Shown here piece by piece: positions 42,339 through 49,874 of a stretch of 64,000 nucleotides of DNA. The DNA lies in the NCBI GenBank assembly GCA_028819475.1, contig JAPPLJ010000023.1, positions 26,273-90,272 on the forward strand, read 5' to 3'. The position numbers and the translations under genes were made by a program. Below the pieces are notes generated by a model. It searched no databases. It worked only from the letters and a program-made list of their open reading frames with translations, and was not told where the DNA came from. The first letter of the stretch is position 1; every line of letters starts with the position of its first letter. The stretch comes from Rhodospirillaceae bacterium (GTDB lineage: Bacteria; Pseudomonadota; Alphaproteobacteria; Bin65).

Positions 42339-43225
42339 CGGACGCCGATTTCGAGATCGAGACGATTCCCATCGACCGCATCGCCGTGCTCAATCCCCGG
42401 GTGCGGGACGCCAGGAAGTTCGCCGGGATCGTCGACAGCATCGACAGGGTCGGCCTCAAGCAGCCCATCAAGGTCAGCCGGATCGCGGGTGCCGACGGCG
42501 CGCCCGCGTACAACCTCGTCTACGGACAGGGCCGGATGGAAGCCTTCCTCGCGCTCGGACAGACGGAGATCCCGGCGATCGTTACCGACCTGTCCGAGCA
42601 GGACAGCCTCGTCGAGAGCCTGGTCGAGAACATCGCCCGGCGCAGGCCCCGTCCCGGGGACCTGTTCCGGGCGATCGGCGAGCTCGGCAAGCGCGGATAC
42701 TCGAATGCCCGGATCGGCGCCAAGATCGGCTATTCGCAGGAGCATGTCAGGCGCATCCGCAGCCTCCTCAAGGCCGGGGAAGAGCGGCTGCTGATCGCCG
42801 TCGAACAGGGAAAGATGCCGCTGCGGGTCGCCATCGCAATTTCCGACGCGGATAACGAGCGGGCGCAGGAGGTTCTTGTCGAAGCCTACGAGAAGGGCGA
42901 ACTGACGCTCCGGCAGATGCCCGGAGCCCGGCGCGCGCTCGAGCACCGCCAGCGCTACGGCAAGGCGCAGAAGCCGGGCAAGGCCAGTCGAAAGCCGGCC
43001 GCCAAATCGGCACAGGCGGTTGCCCGCGACCTCAAGGAGGCCGTGAAGAGCCACGCCCGGCTGATCGAGAGCGCGGACCGCGCCGCGGAACAGCTGGATG
43101 CCCTCGTGACGGGCCTGCGCCTGTTGATGTCCCAGGACCATTTCCGCGCCGTGCTTCGCGCAGAGGGAATGCGGACCATGCCGGCTCCGCTGGCCCGTCT
43201 CGTCGAAGCGCCGGAGGAGGCGTGA
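42335..43225 (+). CDS. ParB/RepB-like nuclease-domain protein 1
   Basis: 296 residues. N-terminal ParB fold with IPIDRIAVLNPRVRDARKFA, LKQPIKVSR and YGQGRMEAFLALG (the GxxR region, about 67-79), then ESLVENIARRRPRPGDLFRA and a helix-turn-helix GYSNARIGAKIGYSQEHVRR (about 125-145). The C-terminal part is Lys/Ala-rich. It overlaps the recombinase gene (ATGA), so the pair is translated together. Role in partition or in recombination control cannot be told apart. Confidence 0.85.
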   Translation: MTDADFEIETIPIDRIAVLNPRVRDARKFAGIVDSIDRVGLKQPIKVSRIAGADGAPAYNLVYGQGRMEAFLALGQTEIPAIVTDLSEQDSLVESLVENIARRRPRPGDLFRAIGELGKRGYSNARIGAKIGYSQEHVRRIRSLLKAGEERLLIAVEQGKMPLRVAIAISDADNERAQEVLVEAYEKGELTLRQMPGARRALEHRQRYGKAQKPGKASRKPAAKSAQAVARDLKEAVKSHARLIESADRAAEQLDALVTGLRLLMSQDHFRAVLRAEGMRTMPAPLARLVEAPEEA

Positions 43226-43226
43226 C

Positions 43227-44123
43227 ATGTCCGGCGAGGTGACGATGGGGTTCGAGCGGGAGAGCGTCACGGTCGCGCTCGCCGACATTCTTCCTTCGAA
43301 ACCTGTCGACGGCACCGTCCGCAAGAGCCGGAAATTCCTGCAGATCGCCGCATCCGTCCGCGAGATCGGCATCGTGCAGCCTCCCGTCGTGGCGCGGCCG
43401 CCCGGGCTGAAGGGCAAGTATCTGCTGCTCGACGGCCATCTCCGGATCGACATCCTGAGGGACATGGGCGTCGCCGAAGCGGCCTGTCTGGTCTCCGTCG
43501 ACGACGAGGCTCTCACCTACAATCGCGAGGTCAATCCGATCACGCCGATCCAGGTGCACCGGATGATCCTGAAGGTGATCGCGCGCGGCGTGTCGGAGCG
43601 GCGCATCGCGCAGGCCCTGGACGTCAATGTCGAGACCATCCGCACCAAGCGCGACCTCCTGAACGGCATCTGTCCCGAGGTGGCGGCGCTGCTCAAGGAC
43701 AAGGACTGTCCGATCAACTCGTTCCAGGCGCTCAAGAGGGTCAAAGCCCTCAGGCAGTACGAGATTGCGAAGACGATGGTCGGGATCGGCACCTATTCGG
43801 TCGCCTATGCGAAGACCCTGGTCGACGCGAGTTCGCCGGATCAGCTGGTGAACCCCGGCAAACCCGCGACACGCAGGAGGATTTCCTCCGAGGAAATGGA
43901 GCAGATCGAACGGGAGCTGGCGAACCTCAGGGGAGAGCTCGAACGGATCGAGGCGAACTTCGCTGCCGACCATCTCAATCTAGCGCTCGCCGTCTCCTAT
44001 GTCCGTTCCCTGCTCCGCAACGCCGAGGTCGACCGCTATTTCAGGAAGCATCAGGAAGAGCTTCGGCAGCAGTTTCAGGAGATTTGCGAGTCAACGGCGC
44101 TGTCATCGGAGGCCGCCGGGTAG
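43227..44123 (+). CDS. ParB/RepB-like protein 2, RepB C-terminal type
   Basis: 298 residues. ParB N-domain (VALADILPSKPVDGTVRKS, YLLLDGHLRIDILRDMG), a helix-turn-helix RGVSERRIAQALDVNVETIR (about 123-142) and the plasmid-partition RepB C-terminal region (INSFQALKRVKALRQYEIAK, about 172-191). It starts one base after the previous stop. The order recombinase, ParB-like 1, RepB-like 2 forms a tight operon. Confidence 0.85.
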   Translation: MSGEVTMGFERESVTVALADILPSKPVDGTVRKSRKFLQIAASVREIGIVQPPVVARPPGLKGKYLLLDGHLRIDILRDMGVAEAACLVSVDDEALTYNREVNPITPIQVHRMILKVIARGVSERRIAQALDVNVETIRTKRDLLNGICPEVAALLKDKDCPINSFQALKRVKALRQYEIAKTMVGIGTYSVAYAKTLVDASSPDQLVNPGKPATRRRISSEEMEQIERELANLRGELERIEANFAADHLNLALAVSYVRSLLRNAEVDRYFRKHQEELRQQFQEICESTALSSEAAG

Positions 44124-44600
44124 CGCGGAGGCGGCGGCCAGCGCCGACATGCCGGTCCGCTCGCCTCCGGGGGGCGACGGCCGGCCGAGATGGGGACCCG
44201 GACCCGACAAGCGCGGGGACCGCGGGAGAAGCCGCACTGTGGGGCGGATCGAGCGCGGCGGTGGGGATGGCGGCGAACCCGTTCGGAGCCCACCAGGCCG
44301 GCCGTCATAGGGCCGGCCGCGGGGGCGGCCGATCCGCGGTCGCCCCCGCCGAGGAGCCGGCGCATGCGTTCGCGACGGGTAGCCCGGCGCGGCAATGGAA
44401 GGCCGCACGAACACGCGCCCACGCAATTCCACCTGCGCCAGGAATACGCCGATTCGATCGCACCCCCAGCCCCTTGGGCGGCCGGCGGTTTCGATCGTCG
44501 CGTAATGGCATCACGCCATTGGAAGGCCGGGGCCGGCTTTGCCCGGGCGCAGTCCGGGGCCGGAGCGCGGTCCCCGCGCCACCAACCGGGAGTCCCGTCC
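44124..44600. other. 477 bases without a supported gene
   Basis: GC-rich, with open frames in several phases but no domain. Contains the short inverted repeat AATGGC-ATCAC-GCCATT near 44503-44519. It may carry the promoter of the cargo genes. Confidence 0.5.
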
Positions 44601-45419
44601 ATGGCCGCCGAACATACCGACCTTCGCATTCCCCCGGAGTGCACCGAATTGATCCGGGCCGGCGCCCTCGTCGCCGTCAATCACTCGGGCGGCAAGGACT
44701 CGCAGGCGATGACCATCCTGTTGTCGCGGATCGTTCCCCGAGAACAGATCGTGGCGGTTCACGCCCCGCTCGGCGCGGTCGAGTGGCCCGGCACGATCGG
44801 GCACATCGAGGCCACGCTGCCCGAGGGCGTACCGCTGATATTCGCGCCGGTCGCATCCGGCAAGACCCTGCTGGAACGGGTCGAAGAACGCGGCCTCTGG
44901 CCGTCGAGCAAGGCGCGCTGGTGCACCTCGGATTTCAAGGCCGGACCGATCCGGCGGGAGCTGCGCCGCTATCTGAAGGCCCATCCGCGCTTCGGCGGCC
45001 GGCTCGTCAACGCGATGGGCATGCGCGCCGGGGAGAGCCCGGCGCGCGCCAGGAAGACGCCGTGGCGGCGTAACGACCGCATGAGCGTCGCCGGCCGTGA
45101 GGTCTTCGACTGGCTGCCGCTCTTCGATCTCTCGACCGAGGACGTGTTCCGTGTCATCCGCGTCGCCGGCCAGACGCCGCACTGGGCCTACGCCGCCGGC
45201 ATGTCGCGGCTGAGTTGCAGCTTCTGCATTCTGGCATCCCGCGCCGATCTGCGCCGGGCGGCCGAGCTTCGCCCGGGGCTCTACCGCGCCTACGCGGCAC
45301 TAGAGCAGCGCATCGGCCACACGCTGTCGCCGACGCGCCGGCCGCTTCCGGAGATGACGGGCGTGCCCCCGGGCGCCCGCAGGGACCTCGAAGACCTGAC
45401 CGGCCTCGGCGAAACCTGA
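44601..45419 (+). CDS. PAPS reductase/DndC-like PP-loop protein
   Basis: 272 residues. The PP-loop NHSGGKDSQAMTILLS (about 28-43) binds ATP or adenylylated sulfur compounds; RWCTSDFKAGPIRRELRRYL (about 111-130), GMRAGESPARARK and SRLSCSFCILASRADLRRA (about 202-220) give the Cys-rich site typical of phage and plasmid CysH-like proteins. ATG at 44601 is used. No DndA, D or E genes are close by, so it is not a complete phosphorothioation system; a role in sulfur transfer or nucleotide modification is possible. Confidence 0.8.
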   Translation: MAAEHTDLRIPPECTELIRAGALVAVNHSGGKDSQAMTILLSRIVPREQIVAVHAPLGAVEWPGTIGHIEATLPEGVPLIFAPVASGKTLLERVEERGLWPSSKARWCTSDFKAGPIRRELRRYLKAHPRFGGRLVNAMGMRAGESPARARKTPWRRNDRMSVAGREVFDWLPLFDLSTEDVFRVIRVAGQTPHWAYAAGMSRLSCSFCILASRADLRRAAELRPGLYRAYAALEQRIGHTLSPTRRPLPEMTGVPPGARRDLEDLTGLGET

Positions 45420-45639
45420 CCGCGCATCGGCCCGGCGCCGGCTCCCCGCAGGGCGCGACGGCCAGAACCCTTGCAGGAAGATGAGGAGTGGCGAGGCCGT
45501 CGACGGGGCGAAGATTCGAGGCCCGTGGGCGTCGAATCGCGCCTTCTCCCCGTCCTTCCGGAGCACGCCGATGACCGATCCCGACACCGTATCCGCCGAC
45601 TAAACGCTGCGCCCGAGCGAACTCGCGGCGACCCTGGCG

Positions 45640-46596
45640 GTGCTGGTCGAAGCCCGCCAGCCGACGATCCTCTGGGGCGCCCCGGGCTGCGCCAAGAGCG
45701 CGCTCGCCCAGCAGGTCGCCGCCGAAGCGAGCCGCCACTATCTCGACGTGCGCACGCTGCTGCTCGACCCCGTCGATTTGCGCGGCATCCCCTGGCGCGA
45801 CGCCGACGGCCGCACCCGCTGGGCGCCGCCGGCCTTCCTGCCGCCCGCCGGCGATCCCGGCCGCTGGCTCGTCAACCTGGAGGAGCTGCCGTCGGCGGTG
45901 CCCATGGTGCAGGCCGCCCTCTACCAGCTCGTGCTCGACCGCAAGGTCGGCGAATACGAACTGCCCGAGGGCGCCTCGCTCATCGCCTGCGGCAACCGCG
46001 AGAGCGACCGGGGCGTTGTCCACCGGATGCCGACGCCGCTGGCGTCCCGCTTTGTCCATCTGGAGATCCGGGTCGATGCGGAAGACTGGCTCGCCTGGGG
46101 CGCGGCCAACGGCATCGCGCCGGAGGTGCTGTTCTACATCCAGATGCGCCCGGACCTGCTGCACAGCTTCGATCCCCAGTCGAAGGAGAAGGCGTTCTGC
46201 TGTCCGAGGACCTGGGAGATGGTCTCCGGCATCGTCAACCAACGGGGCAACCTCGACCCCACTGTGGAACGGGCGCTCTTCAGGGGCACGGTTGGCGAAG
46301 CCGCAGCGGTGGAGTTCTCCGCCTTCCTCAAGGTCTGGCGCGAGCTGCCCCATCCCCGCGCCGTCCTCGACGATCCCGAGAACGCGATCGTGCCGGACAA
46401 TGCCAGCGCCCTGATCGCGCTCTGCGGCTCGCTCTACCGCATGGCCGACGACATCACGCTGGCCTCGATCGTCACCTACGCCCAGCGCCTGCGCCGCGAG
46501 GTCGGCGAGTTCCTGGTCGGCTCCTGCATCCGCCGCGATCCCGACCTCCAGCGATCGCCCGCCTTCATCCGCTGGGCCGCCGCCCGCACCCAGTAG
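45640..46596 (+). CDS. MoxR-type AAA ATPase, start affected by a nonsense codon
   Basis: Intact frame of 318 residues from the GTG at 45640. Walker A WGAPGCAKSA lies near the new N-terminus, then LEELPSAVPMVQAALYQLVL (Walker B region), ACGNRESDRG and PLASRFVHLEI. The natural start is probably ATG 45571 (MTDPDTVSAD), but codon 11 is TAA. The related fragment at 4682 has TAC there and reads on, which shows that the stop is a mutation. Reinitiation at 45640 would lose 23 residues but keep the ATPase core. Forms a trio with the DUF3150-like and VWA-type proteins. Confidence 0.8.
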   Translation: MLVEARQPTILWGAPGCAKSALAQQVAAEASRHYLDVRTLLLDPVDLRGIPWRDADGRTRWAPPAFLPPAGDPGRWLVNLEELPSAVPMVQAALYQLVLDRKVGEYELPEGASLIACGNRESDRGVVHRMPTPLASRFVHLEIRVDAEDWLAWGAANGIAPEVLFYIQMRPDLLHSFDPQSKEKAFCCPRTWEMVSGIVNQRGNLDPTVERALFRGTVGEAAAVEFSAFLKVWRELPHPRAVLDDPENAIVPDNASALIALCGSLYRMADDITLASIVTYAQRLRREVGEFLVGSCIRRDPDLQRSPAFIRWAAARTQ

Positions 46597-46620
46597 CAAC
46601 CCCTTCGGGAGAACAGCCCC

Positions 46621-47520
46621 ATGAATCTCAGCCATGACGCCATGCTGGTGAGTCTTCGCATCGCCGCCTGGTCGGGCCGGCAGTACGACCGCAAGGCCAG
46701 CACCCACGTCGCCGTCCACCACGAGGCAAGCGTCAGCGCCGGCCGCTACAACAAGTGCCTGCTGCCCAGGGCCGCCTTCGCCGCGCTCACCGCCACCATG
46801 AGCGCGGCGCGCAGCACCCACTACGCCCAGACCCTGCCCTGGGACGACCAGGGCAGCCGGCTGCTCACCGTCGCCAACTACGAGCGCTACACGGAACTGA
46901 TGGGCGGGCTGCGCGAGCGCATGGTCCGCGAGCGCGCCCGCTTCATCGAGGACTACGACGACAACATCGATCGGGCCCGGCTCGAATTGGGCCAGCTGTT
47001 CCGCATCGAGGACTATCCCTCGAAGGAGGCGCTCCGGGGCAAGTTCGGCCTGCGCTACCGGATCGTCCCGGTGCCGGACGCCGACCATTTCATGGCGAAG
47101 CTCGCCTCGGACGACACCGAGCGCGTGAAGCGCGACATCGAGCGCCAGGTCGAGGAGCGCCTGCGCGACGCGGTGGGCGACCTCTACCGGCGCCTGGGCG
47201 AGGCCGTCGAGCGGGTCTCCGAACGCCTTCAAGAGGACGGCGAGGGCAAGCCGCTGGTGTTCCGGGACTCGATGATCGGCAACATCCGCGACCTGGTCGA
47301 CGTCGTGCCGCGGCTCAACATCTTCGGCGACGAGACCCTGGCGCAGCTCTGCCAGCAGGTGAAGGACAGGATCGCCGGTGTCGAGCCGGATGCGCTCCGG
47401 CCGTCGAAGACCTTCGATCCCGCCGCCCGGGCGCGGGTCAAGCGTGACGCCGACGCCCTGGCGGAGAAGTTCGCGGGGTATTTCGCGCCGCAGCCCGAAC
47501 CCGCACGGGAGGCCGCGTGA
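46621..47520 (+). CDS. DUF3150-like protein
   Basis: 299 residues. Begins MNLSHDAMLVSLRIAAWSGR with a beta-strand opening, then a long coiled-coil-like helix (KRDIERQVEERLRDAVGDLY, about 161-180) and a C-terminal helical region. This matches the DUF3150 proteins that occur between MoxR ATPases and VWA proteins in phages and plasmids. Its stop overlaps the next start (TGATG). Function unknown; probably a partner of the ATPase. Confidence 0.75.
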   Translation: MNLSHDAMLVSLRIAAWSGRQYDRKASTHVAVHHEASVSAGRYNKCLLPRAAFAALTATMSAARSTHYAQTLPWDDQGSRLLTVANYERYTELMGGLRERMVRERARFIEDYDDNIDRARLELGQLFRIEDYPSKEALRGKFGLRYRIVPVPDADHFMAKLASDDTERVKRDIERQVEERLRDAVGDLYRRLGEAVERVSERLQEDGEGKPLVFRDSMIGNIRDLVDVVPRLNIFGDETLAQLCQQVKDRIAGVEPDALRPSKTFDPAARARVKRDADALAEKFAGYFAPQPEPAREAA

Positions 47521-48878
47521 TGGCCGCCCGCATGCGCTCGGAATCCGCGCAGCGGGTCAGCGGCTGCGTCACCGCGCTGCTGCGCGAGCAGCCCTTCTTC
47601 GGCAGCCTCGCGCTCCGCCTGCCGGTCCGTCCGGACGCGGGCCGCGAGACCTTGGCGAGCGACGGGCGGGAGATTCGCTATTCGCCGCAATGGATCGCGG
47701 AGACCGACGCCCACGTCATCGAGACCGCGATCGCCCGGGTCGTGCTGGCCTGCGCGCTCAAGCACCACACCCGGCGCGGCGAGCGCGACCCGGAACGCTG
47801 GCAGCGCGCTTCCCAGTTGGTCACCCACGGCCTGCTGCGGGACGCCGGCTTCACCCTGCCGCCCGACGCCGAGGCCTGGGACGGGATCAGCGTCGAGCAG
47901 GCCTACGACCGGCTGCCGGCACCCGAGCCGGACGCGCCCGGCAACGGCGGCAGTCCGCCGTCCGGCGGCGCCGGCGCTTCCGGCGATGACGCCGCGCCAT
48001 CCGGCCCTGACGATTCGGACGATCGAGACGGGGCGCCAAACACCCAGAACGACGGCAGCGCCGGGAACGACGATTCTTCCGACGGTCCGGAGCAGCCGGA
48101 CGGCGCATCCCCGGACCGCAGCGGTTCCGGCGCGCCGCCGAGCTGCGACCCGTCCGGCACCGGGGAGGTCATGGACGCGCCCGCCGGCGGCGAGAACGAC
48201 GACGCTTCCGCGCCGTCTCCGAGCGTCGTCGCCGCCGAGGAGCAGGCGTGGGACGAGGCCATGCACCAGGCGCTCAACCTCGCCAAGGCCCAGGGCAAGA
48301 CGCCCGGCGCCGTCGAGGAAACCATCCGGAGCGCTCATGCCGGCATGCTCGACTGGCGCGCGCTGCTCCGGCGTTACATGACCGACGCGGCCAAGAGCGA
48401 CTACAGCTGGAGCGTGCCCAACCGCCGCTTCATCGACTCCGGCCTCTACCTGCCGTCGATCCGCTCGGAGGGCATGGACGCGATCGCGGTCATCGTCGAC
48501 ACCTCGGGCTCGGTCGATACCGACGCGCTGGCCGCCTTCTGGTCCGAGGTGCGCGAGGTCGCCGCCGAGATCAGGCCGGAGCGGGTCGTCGTGCTCCAGG
48601 TCGACGCCGCGGTGCAGGACGCGTCGGAGTACGCCCCCGACGATCTCCCCGGCGAGATCGCCGTCCGGGGTCGGGGCGGCACCGACTTCCGGCCGGGATT
48701 CGCGTGGCTGGACAAGCAGGACGTGCGGCCCGCGGTCTGCCTCTACTTCACCGACCTGGAGTGCGACCGTTACCCGGAGGCCGAGCCCGGCTTCCCGGTG
48801 CTGTGGTGCGACTGGCGCCCCGGCGCCGGCCACCTCGACGCGCCGCCGCCCTGGGGCGAGCGCATCGCCATCGCCTGA
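47520..48878 (+). CDS. VWA/DUF2201-type protein
   Basis: 452 residues. The N-terminal domain has ALKHHTRRGERDPERWQRAS (about 80-100), as in the metallopeptidase-like part of DUF2201. A Pro/Gly/Asp-rich linker (about 140-230) follows, then a VWA-type domain with VIVDTSGSVDTDALAAFWSE (metal-ion-dependent adhesion site DxSxS, about 322-341) and RGRGGTDFRPGF. MoxR ATPases usually activate or remodel such VWA partners. Expected to form a complex with the two preceding gene products. Confidence 0.82.
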   Translation: MAARMRSESAQRVSGCVTALLREQPFFGSLALRLPVRPDAGRETLASDGREIRYSPQWIAETDAHVIETAIARVVLACALKHHTRRGERDPERWQRASQLVTHGLLRDAGFTLPPDAEAWDGISVEQAYDRLPAPEPDAPGNGGSPPSGGAGASGDDAAPSGPDDSDDRDGAPNTQNDGSAGNDDSSDGPEQPDGASPDRSGSGAPPSCDPSGTGEVMDAPAGGENDDASAPSPSVVAAEEQAWDEAMHQALNLAKAQGKTPGAVEETIRSAHAGMLDWRALLRRYMTDAAKSDYSWSVPNRRFIDSGLYLPSIRSEGMDAIAVIVDTSGSVDTDALAAFWSEVREVAAEIRPERVVVLQVDAAVQDASEYAPDDLPGEIAVRGRGGTDFRPGFAWLDKQDVRPAVCLYFTDLECDRYPEAEPGFPVLWCDWRPGAGHLDAPPPWGERIAIA

Positions 48879-49050
48879 GCCCGGCCCCGCGCCGGTGTCG
48901 ATCCACCGGCGCTGGCCGGCCGCGCGCCGGCTCCGCTGGCTCCAGGCCTTCTGCCTCGCCTGGATTCGCCTGGCAGACCGGTGACGGCCGCAACGCCGGT
49001 TCCCCGTAACCTGCAACCAACCCGACCGCACCGTCGGAGGAGCGACCGCC

Positions 49051-49707
49051 ATGCCCGCCGTCCACCCGTCGCCCGAAGCCGTCCGCCTCGCCATGACGCG
49101 GATCGAGCGCGCCATGGCCGCCTACGGCGGCGACCGGGAGGCCCCCATGGACTGGGGGATCGTCCACCGCCACCGCTGCCGCACCGTCGCCTGCCATGGC
49201 GGCTGGTACGCGCTCGGCCGCCTGATCGGCCACCCCGCGGTCCGCTGGCGCCATGAAGAGACCTTCTACAAGGATCCCGGCGAGACCATGATGGCCCTGC
49301 GGCCGGACGGGCAACTCACCCACCTCATGTACTACGAGGGCGCGCACCTGCTCGCGCGCGACCTCGGGTTCATGAACGCCCCCGCGCTGAAGGGCTGGGC
49401 GGAGCGCCACCCGGAGCTCTGGGGCAACCGGCACGGCGCGCGGATGTTCGCCGGCGACGGGGCGGTCGCCTTCGGCAAGCCGCCGTTCACTCCGGTCATG
49501 GTGAGCGGGATCGTCGCCTGGTGGCGCGCGGTCGCGGACCGGCTCGATGCGGCGATCCCGGTCCACGCCAGGCAGACGGCAACGCTGGCCGCCCTCGAAC
49601 GCTACGACGTCTACGCCCGGGACCGCATCGCGGTCGAGCCCTGCGCGGGCGGCTGGCGACTGGTGCGCCGGCCGTACCCCGACACCCTGCTGCCGCTGCA
49701 CGCCTGA
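49051..49707 (+). CDS. Conserved mobile-element protein, unknown
   Basis: 218 residues starting MPAVHPSPEAVRLAMTRIER. Contains HRHRCRTVACHGGWYALG (about 39-56) with His and Cys residues that could bind a metal, and WAERHPELWGNRHGARMF. No family recognised. Co-oriented between the VWA gene and the long ParB gene. Confidence 0.6.
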   Translation: MPAVHPSPEAVRLAMTRIERAMAAYGGDREAPMDWGIVHRHRCRTVACHGGWYALGRLIGHPAVRWRHEETFYKDPGETMMALRPDGQLTHLMYYEGAHLLARDLGFMNAPALKGWAERHPELWGNRHGARMFAGDGAVAFGKPPFTPVMVSGIVAWWRAVADRLDAAIPVHARQTATLAALERYDVYARDRIAVEPCAGGWRLVRRPYPDTLLPLHA

Positions 49708-49874
49708 CTGCGTCTTCCCGGTGGCGCAACCTCCCCGCCGCACCTCGGCTCTGCCCGCTATGCCGCCGAGAGTCGGAGCGGGGCGACGGTCCGGGCGGCG
49801 CTGACGAGGCCGGCGGGTGCCGTTCTCCCGACGCCTCTTCCGTGCAATTCCACACACCACCGAGGGAGGTTCGC

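Noticed and set aside
44601..45419. DNA phosphorothioation (Dnd) system
   Set aside because: Only one PP-loop protein is present; no DndA, DndB, DndD or DndE-like genes nearby.
45571..45640. Programmed readthrough or recoding of the TAA in the MoxR gene
   Set aside because: TAA is not used for selenocysteine, no recoding structure is evident, and the related stub has TAC; a plain nonsense mutation with possible restart is simpler.
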